Below the pieces are notes generated by a model. It saw nothing but the letters and a program-made list of their open reading frames with translations, did not search any database and was not told the DNA's origin. 64,000 nucleotides of DNA from Desulfosudis oleivorans (GTDB taxonomy: Bacteria > Desulfobacterota > Desulfobacteria > Desulfobacterales > SURF-7). A program made the position numbers and the translations under genes. Location of the stretch: the NCBI GenBank assembly GCA_020723325.1, contig DYJD01000004.1:186001-250000 (forward strand), written 5' to 3'. Positions 27,930 through 37,818 of the stretch are shown here, one piece after another (within the stretch, counting starts at the first letter, position 1; each line of letters opens with the position of its first letter).

Positions 27930-30900
27930 TTGACGATCAAATCAAAAGCACTGGAAGCCAATATCGCCGACTACCAAGTGGAGGTGGAGATCGCCCCTCA
28001 ATATGCCCTGCTCCAAAACATCATGTCCAAATACTACGGCCTGATGGAGGGGCTGAACACGTTTTTAAAAGAATTGTCCCACCCGTATAAAAACTGGGCC
28101 TTTATTGTCGGCGAGGCCCGCAACTTTGCCCTGAATTATTTTCATTTGCTCAAGCAACACCCACAAGGGCCGGCTGCCGCTGATTTATTTGCCTCTTTCT
28201 TCTTCGATGCCCTTGAATATGCCAAAGACCGCCACGCCCAAACCGAGGCGGTTGATAATCTGCTGCTCTTTCTGAACAAGATCGTTAAAGACGCCGGCCC
28301 TGAAATCCGATCTTTTCAGCCCATGTTGGACCATGCTTTTGGCCGCATTCACAATCTGCCGGAAGAAAAATTCCAATTGTTCGTAAAAAGCTACTATCAA
28401 CTCAAACGCCTGGCCCAGGACCTGCTGAAATATCCTACCGAACAGATCAACGGCTACGGCGCTCTAAACCGTCTGCTCATCCGCTATTATCACAGCATTT
28501 ATGCCTACTGGCAGCAGGAGGATGATCCGCAAACCTGGTTTTTAAGGGAGGCCGGTCATATTCCCCAAGGGATAAATCTGAATCCGGTTTTTCAGGAAGT
28601 TTCCCTGGATTTCATTCAAACCTGCCTTGCCGAATTAAAAGCCGCCGCCGCCCTGGAAGACCCGGAAGGCGCAACAATGACCCAGGCCTTGGGCGCCCTG
28701 GCCGGATATTCCCATTTTGTCAAGAGCTACCTGAAAATCCCCCAATTCCTGCTGGACCTGGGCAATGCCCTGGGTGAAGGCCAAAGATGGAAACTCGTTT
28801 TCCTTTTCCGCATCATGAACATCGCCGGCCTGGCCCTGATCCATGAGGAAGCCCTGCGGGACATCAATCGGACCCTCACCTTGCTGATCGCCCATGAGGA
28901 CCAGGCCCGGGTCCGGAAACTGATTCAACACACCTTTACCATTCTGAAAAAACGGGCCCACGATTTTCCGGCCACGGCCCTGAACTGTGTGCTCAGCATG
29001 GGGGCGGGCGTCTACAAGCTGGATGACAACGATTTTGTCAATTTCTTTACGGATTTCGTCATTGATTTGGGCTTTCAGACCCCCATGATCCAAGGGGTCG
29101 GGGATGATTGGCAGATCCGGGTCAACCATGATCACATTCAAAATATCCGCACCTGGCTGAGAATCATTGAACGCAAGCCCCAATGGTCCACCCGGCTTTT
29201 ATCGGCCCTGATCATTCATCTCTCCATCAGCGGCGTGTTCATCAAGGATACGGATCTGTTTCCCCGGGATATCACCCGTTTTCTCAACAGCGAGATTGAG
29301 CCGGTCTATAACCTCTGCAAGCAATTGAACCGGCTGTTCCCGGCCTTTTTCAACAATATCGGCGCCGAGGGCGAGCTGCGCGAAATCTCCACCCAAATCG
29401 ATGAAATCAATCACCGCAAGGATGTCCTGGTACACTTCCTGCGCAAGCAGAGCCATGTGGAAAGCAGCAACCGGGTCATTGCCCTGATGGAAGCCGTGCT
29501 GAATTTCTGGCGGACCAAGGATAAAAATCAGTTGCAGCCCTATGTGCCGCCGGGGATCTATCACCAGGTCCAGGCCGATGGTCCATATGTCTTGGGCATG
29601 CATGCCCTCATGCGCCGTCTGGACGAAAACGGCATAAAAGGCCCTGTTCAGCTCCTGGCCATGGGCCAGGTAGAACTATCGGCCCTGCTGGATCAGGTGG
29701 AGGAGGCCCCCGCCACGGACAAGCAGCGCCTGCTGCTGGCCCGCTCCTATTACAAATTATTAAACCAGAAATATAATCTGAATTTCATCGAGATCGACCA
29801 CTACATCACCCAGCTCAATACAGAAGCCTTTCCGGATCTGGACCTTTTAAAAGCAGCCCTTGCGGAAACCGATCTCAAAAAAAAGATAAAGGCCCTGCTC
29901 GGATATCTGGTCCGCCTCAAGGATTTGATCCTCTCCCCCATGGAATATGAAATCCGGGAGGATATCTACCAGAAGCGGCACATCACCATCGACATCCCCT
30001 CCATGTACGGCAGTTACCATGAATTGAAATTCGACGCCATGGGTCTCACTTTTCGGATCGAGTCCTTGTTGAATGTGTTGTTCGAGGAACTGGTGGACAC
30101 CATGGATCTGACCTTGATCACCAAAGCCACATTTTTTCAAATTTACACCCGCTTTGAACTGTTTGACCAGGCTTTGGAATTGGAAGGCATCAGTTCCAAT
30201 GAGTTCAAGCATCAGATGGGATTTTTATCCCATGCCTTGCAAACCCGGGGGTTTTCCTATACCCAGTACCTGGATATCTTCAAAGGTTTCGCCCAGGCCG
30301 TTAAAAATATTTTTACAGACCATTTCAACAATATCCATGCCCAAAATCTGAACCACGTCCTGACCAAAATACCGCCGGATCAGATCCTTCCCAAATATCT
30401 GCCCCAGGACCAAAGCGTGGATACGGAAAAGCTCCGCCATCGGGTATCGGAAATTTTTTTTCGGGAAAAAATCGCCCTGTCCCTGGGGCTGGCCCAGTTG
30501 GACCTGTTGTTGAGCCGGATATTGAACATTCTTTTCATCCAGGCGGAAAAACTGTCCAAGGAGAACCTGCACCAATTGCTGAATTATGACCCCCAGCACG
30601 CCATGACCGCCATCGACGACACCCGCAGTCTCGATTACGGCATTATTCTCCTGGGCAACAAAGGTCTCAACCTGATGAAACTGTGCAGCTACGGCTGGCC
30701 TGTCCCGCCGGGTTTCATCATAACCACGGAAGTCTTCCGCTGCCGCCGCATCATCGACACCTATCCGGCCGCCGGGGAAAATTTCAGGCAGCAGGTTCAG
30801 ACCCATCTGACCATGATCGAAAAAACCACCGGTAAAAAATTCGGTGATCCGCTCAATCCCTTGCTGCTTTCCGTGCGCAGCGGCTCAGCCATTTCCCAGC

Positions 30901-32114
30901 CGGGCATGATGGACACCCTTTTGAATGTGGGGATTTCCGAGGAAATCGCCGCCGGCATCGCCGCCCAAACCGGCAATGCCTGGTTCGCCTGGGACAACTA
31001 CCGCCGCTTCATCCAATGCCACGGCATGGCCCATGGCTTGGAGCGGGATGAATTCGACGCCATCATCAACGAACATAAGCGCGCCCTGGGCCTCCCGTTT
31101 AAAAGCAATTTCAGCGGCGCCCAGATGCGCACCGTGGCCCTGGCCTATAAAACCATGGTCCGGGATGCCGGGATTGAAATCCCGGAGGATCCTTTTGAAC
31201 AACTGCTGCACAGCATCCGCAATGTGTTCAATTCCTGGGAATCCCCCAAAGCCCAGGCCTATCGCCGAATCATGGGCATTTCCGACGATTGGGGCACTGC
31301 CGCCACAGTCCAGGCCATGGTTTTCGGTAACATCTCCAACCGCTCCGGAACCGGCGTGCTCTTTACCCACAGTCCCCGTCTCTCCCAGGATTCCTTGCGG
31401 CTTTGGGGGGATTTTACCGTGGAAAACCAGGGGGAGGACGTGGTCTCAGGTCTGGTCAGGACCCTGCCGATTTCCAAACTCCAGCAGGACATGGAACAAC
31501 GGGAAACCGACATCACCCTGGAAAGCCATTTTCCGGAAATCTTCAACAAGCTGAAGGAATATGTTTTTCAGCTCATATATGACAAGGGCTGGAGCCCCCA
31601 GGAAATGGAGTTCACCTTTGAAGGCCCTTCCCGCAACGACTTATATCTTCTGCAAACCCGCGATATGGCCATGCGGGAACGGAAGAAAGTATATATCTTC
31701 GATCTGCAGGATGTCCTGGCCAAGGACAATTTCCTGGGCCACGGCATCGGCGTCAGCGGCGGGGCCATGAGCGGCCGGATTGTTTTTACCTTAACGGAAA
31801 TCGAAGCCTGGCGCCAAGAGGAGCCGGAACAATCCCTGATTCTGATACGGGGCGACACCGTTCCGGATGATATTCTGGAAATCTTTGCCAGCGACGGCCT
31901 GCTCACCGCCAGGGGCGGCCTGACCTCCCATGCCGCCGTGGTGGCCCACCGCCTGGAAAAGACCTGCGTGGTGGGCTGCGGCAATCTCATTTGTGATGAA
32001 AAACAAAAAATCGCCACATTCAACGGCCACATCCTCCGCTCCGGGGACTTCATCAGCATTGATGGCCAGGAGGGTTCGGTGTATAAAGGACTGATGAAGG
32101 TCAAGGTGGGCTGA
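27930..32114 (+). CDS. Large PEP/pyruvate-binding domain protein
   Basis: 1394 aa; C-terminal ATP-grasp (NKGLNLMKLCSYGWPVPPGF) and swivelling His domain (ARGGLTSHAAVVAHRLEKTCVVGC); ~900 aa N-terminus of unclear fold. Confidence 0.8.
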   Translation: MTIKSKALEANIADYQVEVEIAPQYALLQNIMSKYYGLMEGLNTFLKELSHPYKNWAFIVGEARNFALNYFHLLKQHPQGPAAADLFASFFFDALEYAKDRHAQTEAVDNLLLFLNKIVKDAGPEIRSFQPMLDHAFGRIHNLPEEKFQLFVKSYYQLKRLAQDLLKYPTEQINGYGALNRLLIRYYHSIYAYWQQEDDPQTWFLREAGHIPQGINLNPVFQEVSLDFIQTCLAELKAAAALEDPEGATMTQALGALAGYSHFVKSYLKIPQFLLDLGNALGEGQRWKLVFLFRIMNIAGLALIHEEALRDINRTLTLLIAHEDQARVRKLIQHTFTILKKRAHDFPATALNCVLSMGAGVYKLDDNDFVNFFTDFVIDLGFQTPMIQGVGDDWQIRVNHDHIQNIRTWLRIIERKPQWSTRLLSALIIHLSISGVFIKDTDLFPRDITRFLNSEIEPVYNLCKQLNRLFPAFFNNIGAEGELREISTQIDEINHRKDVLVHFLRKQSHVESSNRVIALMEAVLNFWRTKDKNQLQPYVPPGIYHQVQADGPYVLGMHALMRRLDENGIKGPVQLLAMGQVELSALLDQVEEAPATDKQRLLLARSYYKLLNQKYNLNFIEIDHYITQLNTEAFPDLDLLKAALAETDLKKKIKALLGYLVRLKDLILSPMEYEIREDIYQKRHITIDIPSMYGSYHELKFDAMGLTFRIESLLNVLFEELVDTMDLTLITKATFFQIYTRFELFDQALELEGISSNEFKHQMGFLSHALQTRGFSYTQYLDIFKGFAQAVKNIFTDHFNNIHAQNLNHVLTKIPPDQILPKYLPQDQSVDTEKLRHRVSEIFFREKIALSLGLAQLDLLLSRILNILFIQAEKLSKENLHQLLNYDPQHAMTAIDDTRSLDYGIILLGNKGLNLMKLCSYGWPVPPGFIITTEVFRCRRIIDTYPAAGENFRQQVQTHLTMIEKTTGKKFGDPLNPLLLSVRSGSAISQPGMMDTLLNVGISEEIAAGIAAQTGNAWFAWDNYRRFIQCHGMAHGLERDEFDAIINEHKRALGLPFKSNFSGAQMRTVALAYKTMVRDAGIEIPEDPFEQLLHSIRNVFNSWESPKAQAYRRIMGISDDWGTAATVQAMVFGNISNRSGTGVLFTHSPRLSQDSLRLWGDFTVENQGEDVVSGLVRTLPISKLQQDMEQRETDITLESHFPEIFNKLKEYVFQLIYDKGWSPQEMEFTFEGPSRNDLYLLQTRDMAMRERKKVYIFDLQDVLAKDNFLGHGIGVSGGAMSGRIVFTLTEIEAWRQEEPEQSLILIRGDTVPDDILEIFASDGLLTARGGLTSHAAVVAHRLEKTCVVGCGNLICDEKQKIATFNGHILRSGDFISIDGQEGSVYKGLMKVKVG

Positions 32115-32136
32115 ATTGTGAATAAGGAAGATTACC

Positions 32137-33387
32137 ATGAACAACCACAACATCATCGGCATCAACGGCTTCGGCCGCATCGGCAAACTGACCGTTTGGC
32201 AATTGGCCACCCGCAATTATTTCCATGAAATCGTGGTCAACATCGGCCGCAAGGCCGGAACCTCCATGGACGACATCGCCCACTATACCGAACGGGATTC
32301 CACCTACGGCTCTTTGCATGCTTTTTTATATGGCCGGCACTCGGCCCCGGTCATCCGCGAGGTGGATGAAAAAAGCGGCACCCTGCGAATAGAAAACACC
32401 CTGGTGCGCTTCCTCAGATCCGCCCGCAACCCGGCCCAGATCGGCTGGCAAGATCACCATGTGGGCCTGGTGATCGACACCACCGGTCAATTTATGGACC
32501 CGACCCTGCCGGCCGATGCCCCAGGCGGATCGGCTCGTGGCCATCTGGAAGCCGGAGCAGAAAAAGTTGTGGTTTCTGCGCCGTTTAAGATCAAGGACAA
32601 GGGCCGGCCCATGCCCGCCGACGCCGTTACCACCGTCATGGGCATCAACGGCGACGATTATGATCCCAGGCATCACCGGCTCATTTCCAATGCCTCCTGC
32701 ACCACCACCTGCCTGGCCCACATGATGAAACCGCTACTCAACGCCTTCGGCCCCCAACGGCTGCTTTCGGCCTCCATGGCCACCATCCATGCCGCCACCA
32801 GCTCCCAGGAAGTTCTGGATCGACTGCCCAAGGCCGGCAAAACCGACCTGCGCAAAAGCCGCAGCGTGATGAACAACATCATCCTCACTACCACCGGCGC
32901 GGCCGAGGCCCTGCGCCTGGTCATACCGGAAATGCGCCGAATCGGATTCATTGCCGAATCTGTGCGCATCCCCACCAGCACGGGCTCCCTCATCATTCTG
33001 GTCATCAATTTGCAGGAGGCCTTGGAAGGCGCCCCCCTGAACCGCAATATGCTCAATGATGTCTACCGCCGGGCTGCCGCCGCGGACCCCAACGGTTATC
33101 TGCATTATTCCGACAAGCAAAATGTATCCACGGATATCATCGGCGGACCCAAGGCCGCCGCTGTCATCGAAGGCCATGAAACCCACACACGCACGGCGGA
33201 AATAGCCGTGGACATGGACCATGTACCCAATCTGCCGGCTGATCTTGCGGCCGCATTAAAAGACCGGGTCATCCGTGTCCCCGTTACCCAGGCAGTGGTT
33301 TATGGGTGGTATGACAATGAGATGGGCAGCTATGTGAACATGCTCTGTGATCGGAGTATCTCGGTTTTTGAAAGCCTGCTGGAATAA
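32137..33387 (+). CDS. Divergent glyceraldehyde-3-phosphate dehydrogenase family protein
   Basis: INGFGRIGKL nucleotide fold, active-site SNASCTTTCLAHM, C-terminal YGWYDNEMGSYVNM; 416 aa. Confidence 0.88.
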   Translation: MNNHNIIGINGFGRIGKLTVWQLATRNYFHEIVVNIGRKAGTSMDDIAHYTERDSTYGSLHAFLYGRHSAPVIREVDEKSGTLRIENTLVRFLRSARNPAQIGWQDHHVGLVIDTTGQFMDPTLPADAPGGSARGHLEAGAEKVVVSAPFKIKDKGRPMPADAVTTVMGINGDDYDPRHHRLISNASCTTTCLAHMMKPLLNAFGPQRLLSASMATIHAATSSQEVLDRLPKAGKTDLRKSRSVMNNIILTTTGAAEALRLVIPEMRRIGFIAESVRIPTSTGSLIILVINLQEALEGAPLNRNMLNDVYRRAAAADPNGYLHYSDKQNVSTDIIGGPKAAAVIEGHETHTRTAEIAVDMDHVPNLPADLAAALKDRVIRVPVTQAVVYGWYDNEMGSYVNMLCDRSISVFESLLE

Positions 33388-33398
33388 TGCCGCGCCCT

Positions 33399-33938
33399 TT
33401 ATTTGGGGGCCGCCCTTTGCTGAAACTGATCCAGGGCCTCGGGCAGCAAGCGCCGAATAAAGACCTGGCGGTCGTATTTGACCAGATTGCAGTATTCCGG
33501 ATAGCGCGGATGCAGGGCTGAAAGGGTGGGCGGTTGATTCATGCAAATCGTGCGCATCCGTTCAAAGGCAAGAATAAATTCGATCAAAGGCCGGCCTTCA
33601 CCGGCAAAGGTTTCAACCCAGCCCAGACGTTTCATCATTTCAAACCGGACCTGATCAGCCAAAAACAGATGAATATCAATCACCCGCATGCGCTCCGTAT
33701 CGTCCAGATAATAGAACTTGACCGGATTGCCCCAATTCAGCACGCCCATGATGAGTTCATAATAGGGCAAAGCCTGGCTTTCACCCGGCTGGGCCAAACG
33801 CAAAAGCGTATCATCGGAAATATCCGCGAGGCACGTGTTTCGATGAAACGACTCCCCGAACCGCTTACGCCAGGGACCGAATCCCTTTTGCTCGATTTGC
33901 TGTAGACGATAATCCTGAATTGAAATGATATCGGCCAT
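33399..33938 (-). CDS. Hypothetical protein
   Basis: 179 aa from MADIISIQDYRLQQIEQKG; uninterrupted, no antisense alternative. Confidence 0.6.
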   Translation of the reverse strand: MADIISIQDYRLQQIEQKGFGPWRKRFGESFHRNTCLADISDDTLLRLAQPGESQALPYYELIMGVLNWGNPVKFYYLDDTERMRVIDIHLFLADQVRFEMMKRLGWVETFAGEGRPLIEFILAFERMRTICMNQPPTLSALHPRYPEYCNLVKYDRQVFIRRLLPEALDQFQQRAAPK

Positions 33939-34042
33939 GCAGGCTTTTTCTCCGGAAAAGGACCAAACACAAAAAAAACCGGAAAAAGATCTCACGATAA
34001 GCCAAATTATCATTGAACAACGTTAAATGTCAAACACTGCCC

Positions 34043-34117
34043 AACGCGGAACGCGGAATTCAAATACGGAATGTGGTTGTTTTTTTATTCCGCGTTCCGA
34101 GTTCCGCGTTCCGCGTT
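34043..34117. repeat. Inverted heptad repeat, AACGCGG / CCGCGTT
   Basis: AACGCGG AACGCGG AATTC... then CCGCGTT CCGAGTT CCGCGTT CCGCGTT (34090-34117). Confidence 0.88.
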
Positions 34118-34716
34118 TACGTGAGTGGAATGACCTTATCCGCCACCTGCATGGCCGTGACGATGTCGAGCATGTTGGTGGTTTGGCCCACCTGCTTTTT
34201 ATCCAGTAGTTGAAAATGCTCCAGGCAGGTGCCGCACACGAGGATCTGCAGTCCGCTGCGTTCATATTCCTGAAGAATTTCCAGCACGGGCGAGCCGCTC
34301 ACGGTAAGCTTGACACCGTTATTGACCAGGACCAGCCGCCAAAATTCCTTACCCATTTCCTTCAGGGTCTTGATGAAATTCACCATGAGTTTGCGGCCCA
34401 ATTCATCATCCCCTGTTCCCATGCGATCGGTGGCAGCCAGCACCAAAATTTTTTTCACTTCCCCAGGAATTTCTTCAACGGCGCAACTTGCATCGCCGGC
34501 CCCTGTTTTGCGTGTGCCCATGACCTGGAATTCATTTCCCTGTTGCATGGCCGAGACCTCGAATTGTTGGGATTCCAGAAAGCGGCAAATATTCTGTTTG
34601 GCGGCCCCGTTGTCCACCAGGATCTGTAAAACCGCAGGATGTTCCTTTTCAATAGCCTCCTTGACCAGCAGCACCGGCGCTGGACAAGCCAACCCTCTGG
34701 CATCGATTGTTTTCAT
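34117..34716 (-). CDS. yedF: Sulfurtransferase-like selenium metabolism protein YedF
   Basis: N-terminal TusA-like MKTIDARGLACPAPVLLVKEAIE plus DsrE-like C-terminus; next to selD. Confidence 0.88.
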   Translation of the reverse strand: MKTIDARGLACPAPVLLVKEAIEKEHPAVLQILVDNGAAKQNICRFLESQQFEVSAMQQGNEFQVMGTRKTGAGDASCAVEEIPGEVKKILVLAATDRMGTGDDELGRKLMVNFIKTLKEMGKEFWRLVLVNNGVKLTVSGSPVLEILQEYERSGLQILVCGTCLEHFQLLDKKQVGQTTNMLDIVTAMQVADKVIPLT

Positions 34717-34746
34717 CGCCCATTCCTCTTTTTCCATAATTATAAA

Positions 34747-34906
34747 ACTTGAATATCGAAATACGAAATTCGAAATAAATTCAAAATTTCAATAACAAAA
34801 TAACCAAAACAAAAAACAGTAACGCAATAGCCTGATAGTTTGCCGATGTTTTTGTATTTAAATTTTGGTAATTCGAATTTGTTTCGTATTTCGATATTCG
34901 GATTTT
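34747..34906. repeat. Repeat family A, copy in opposite orientation
   Basis: gaatatcgaaatacgaaattcgaaat...ttggtaattcgaatttgtttcgtatttcgatattcgg. Confidence 0.85.
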
Positions 34907-34971
34907 CCTGACCTGCTGAAACAATTATCTTGCCCTGTTTTATGCCCACCAATATGCTTCCTTGTCAAGTT

Positions 34972-36018
34972 CTACTCAACAATTATGGGATACTGCGCAT
35001 TCCGAACAACTTCACCGATCAAAGCCCCGCTGACCCCGTTCTGTTTTAAGGCCTGCAACAAGTCTTCGGCTTGGCCAGGCGCCACAGCCATCAAAAGCCC
35101 CCCGGATGTCTGGGGGTCGAACAGAACCTCCGGCAGCAATGGAGAAAGACTTGACGAAAAAGACACCATGCTTTCACGAAACTCTTTGTTTTTGTATGCA
35201 CCGCCCGGGATCAGCCCCATGGCGGCGAATTCCAGGGCCTCGGGCAAAATGGGAATGGTCCTGGCCCACAGGCGCGCGCCCAGATTTATTCCGGCTGTCA
35301 TTTCCGCCAAATGACCCAAAAGGCCGAAACCGGTGATGTCTGTGCAGGCTCCTATTGAGAAAGCTGCCATGACGTCCGCGGCATTACGATTCAACGCGGC
35401 CATCTGCCGGGTGACCCGCTCGGTTGTTTCCTGGGAAGCCAGGCCGGCCTTGATGGCGGTGTTGATGATGCCGGTGCCGAGGGGTTTGGTTAAAATCAGG
35501 ATGTCCCCCGGACGCAAACCGTTCTTGGTCAGAATCTTTTCCGGATGAATGAAGCCGGTGACCGCCATGCCGTATTTGAGTTCCGGATCTTCCACGCTGT
35601 GCCCGCCCAGGAGCACCACCTCAGCCTCTGTGAGCTTGTCCAGCCCGCCCTGAATCATGGCCCGCAATATGTTCATTTCCATTTTTTTCACCGGAAAGCA
35701 CACCAGGTTCATGGCGGTCTTGGGTATGCCGCCCATGGCGTAAATATCGCTCAAGGCGTTGGCCGCCGCTATCTGGCCGAACCAGTAGGGATCATCCACA
35801 ACCGGCGTGAAAAAATCAACCGTCTGAACAAGGGCCAGCTCCGCGTTGATCCGGTAAACCCCGGCATCATCCGCCCGGCTCAGCCCCACCAGCACATCGG
35901 CATTGGTTGGAAACTCCATGCCGCACAAGGCTCGGTCCAGGTCCCCTGGCGCCAGCTTGGAAGCTCAACCGGCTCCGGTCACTGTGGTGGTCAAACGTGG
36001 CTTGTCTTCGGCATTCAT
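34972..36018 (-). CDS. selD: Selenide, water dikinase SelD, selenocysteine-containing
   Basis: Read-through of UGA at 35965-35967 gives MNAEDKPRLTTTVTGAG-U-ASKLAPGDLDRALCGMEFPTNADVLVGLS..., matching the SelD catalytic GxG(C/U)xxK region. ORF track starts late at 35928. Confidence 0.93.
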
Positions 36019-36048
36019 ATGGGTCCTATTCCTATGTTTCATTTTATG

Positions 36049-36130
36049 GACTTGGTCATTTTTTCGTCCACCCTTTCTTCTTAGTGGGAGCGGCTTCCAG
36101 CCGCGATTCGGTCGAAACGATGATCAAGAC
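36049..36130. repeat. Repeat family B copy upstream of selD
   Basis: gacttggtcattttttc ... gtgggagcggcttccagccgcgattcggtcgaaacgatgatcaagac. Confidence 0.75.
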
Positions 36131-36391
36131 CTAATTTTACATTTAATTCCTGCAGGCAGTTATGGCAATCCACACGCCGCAGCCACCCTTTCAACTTGTA
36201 GCCGATTGGCGCAAAAAGTCAAAATGATTCTATCAATGTTTTTTCAAACCGGAATAGAAACAATCAATCCTCAATTTCCAGATTGCAGGCTTGACCCCCA
36301 TGCAAAAATCGTGATAGTTTTTCAACAATGTCCGTCTGACCTTTCAAGAGGTTACAGATAGGGAATATGGAAAAACGAAGTTGACAGAGGA

Positions 36392-37678
36392 TTGATCATG
36401 GAAAAAACCGTCAAATTGATTATCGATGGAAATACTTACGAGTTGCCGGTCATTGTCGGCAGCGAAGGTGAAAAAGCCATCGATATCCGCAAACTCAGAC
36501 AGGAAACGGGCTATATCACCTATGACCCCGGCTTTGCCAGCACCGGCAGTTGCCGGAGTTCCATCACCTTCATGGATGGTGAAAAAGGAATTTTACGTTA
36601 CCGCGGCTATCCCATCGAACAATTGGCCGAACATTCCACCTTTGTGGAGACCTCCTTCCTGCTGATGAACGGGGTATTGCCCACCCGCAAGGAATTGAAT
36701 CAGGTGCGTGTCCACCTCAATGACAATTCCCTGGTGCACGAGGACATGCAGGATTTCTTCCGCTCTTTTCCCCGGGCTTCTCACCCCATGGGGATTTTGT
36801 CCTCCATGGTAACCGCCCTGCGCAGTTTTTACCCGGAATATATGAGCGCCGAGGAAAATATCAACACTACCTTTTTACGGCTGCTTTCCAAGGTGCGTAC
36901 CATGGCCGCCATGTCTTATAAAATCTCCCGGGGCCACAAAGTCATCTACCCGCGCCAGGACCTGACCTATTGCGCCAACTTCCTCAACATGATGTTCGAC
37001 AGCCCGGTAAAACCTTATGAAATCGACGAGGATCTGGTGCGGGCCCTGAATATCTTCTGGATTTTGCATGCCGATCATGAGCAGAACTGCTCCACCGCCG
37101 CCGTGCGGGTGGTGGGCAGCGGCAAGGTCAACATCTACGCCGCCATTTCCGCCGGCATTGCCGCCTTGTGGGGACCGCTGCATGGCGGGGCCAATCAGGC
37201 AGTTATTGAAATGCTTACCGATATTGCCGCCAACAACGGTGATGTCAATCGTGCCGTGGAAAAGGCCAAAGACCGCAACGACCCCTTCCGCTTGATGGGG
37301 TTCGGTCACCGGGTGTATAAGACCTATGATCCCAGGGCCAAAATCATGAAAGCCATGTGCGATATCGTTTTATCCAAAATGAAAAAAAGCGATCCCTTGC
37401 TGGATATCGCCCGCAAGTTGGAAGAAGTTGCCTTGAAGGACCCGTATTTCATCGACAGCAATCTTTACCCCAACGTGGATTTTTACAGCGGGATTGTCTT
37501 GCGCGGCCTGGGCATTCCCACCAATATGTTCACGGTGATGTTCGCCATCGGGCGTCTGCCGGGCTGGATTTCCCAATGGAAGGAAAGCATCGACGATCCC
37601 CATTGGCGCATCAGCCGGCCGCGTCAGGTTTATACGGGTGAAAAGGAAAGAGATTATATTCCTATTGACGAGCGCTGA
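36392..37678 (+). CDS. gltA: Citrate synthase
   Basis: 428 aa; HADHEQNCSTAAVRVVGS, GPLHGGANQAV, GFGHRVYKTYDPRAK motifs. Confidence 0.94.
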   Translation: MIMEKTVKLIIDGNTYELPVIVGSEGEKAIDIRKLRQETGYITYDPGFASTGSCRSSITFMDGEKGILRYRGYPIEQLAEHSTFVETSFLLMNGVLPTRKELNQVRVHLNDNSLVHEDMQDFFRSFPRASHPMGILSSMVTALRSFYPEYMSAEENINTTFLRLLSKVRTMAAMSYKISRGHKVIYPRQDLTYCANFLNMMFDSPVKPYEIDEDLVRALNIFWILHADHEQNCSTAAVRVVGSGKVNIYAAISAGIAALWGPLHGGANQAVIEMLTDIAANNGDVNRAVEKAKDRNDPFRLMGFGHRVYKTYDPRAKIMKAMCDIVLSKMKKSDPLLDIARKLEEVALKDPYFIDSNLYPNVDFYSGIVLRGLGIPTNMFTVMFAIGRLPGWISQWKESIDDPHWRISRPRQVYTGEKERDYIPIDER

Positions 37679-37690
37679 GGTATAGCGCCG

Positions 37691-37808
37691 TTAGTAATTA
37701 ACAATTAGCAATTGATTATTGATTATTTGTCAATCTTAATCCAAAATACGGCCAGTGATATAAAGCTTAATAATTAATAATCAATTGTTAACGAATAATT
37801 ATTAACGA
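37691..37808. repeat. Inverted AT-rich heptad repeat
   Basis: TTAGTAA TTAACAA TTAGCAA TTGATTA TTGATTA ... TTAATAA TTAATAA TCAATTG TTAACGA ATAATTA TTAACGA. Confidence 0.85.
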
Positions 37809-37818
37809 GTAGCCACCC

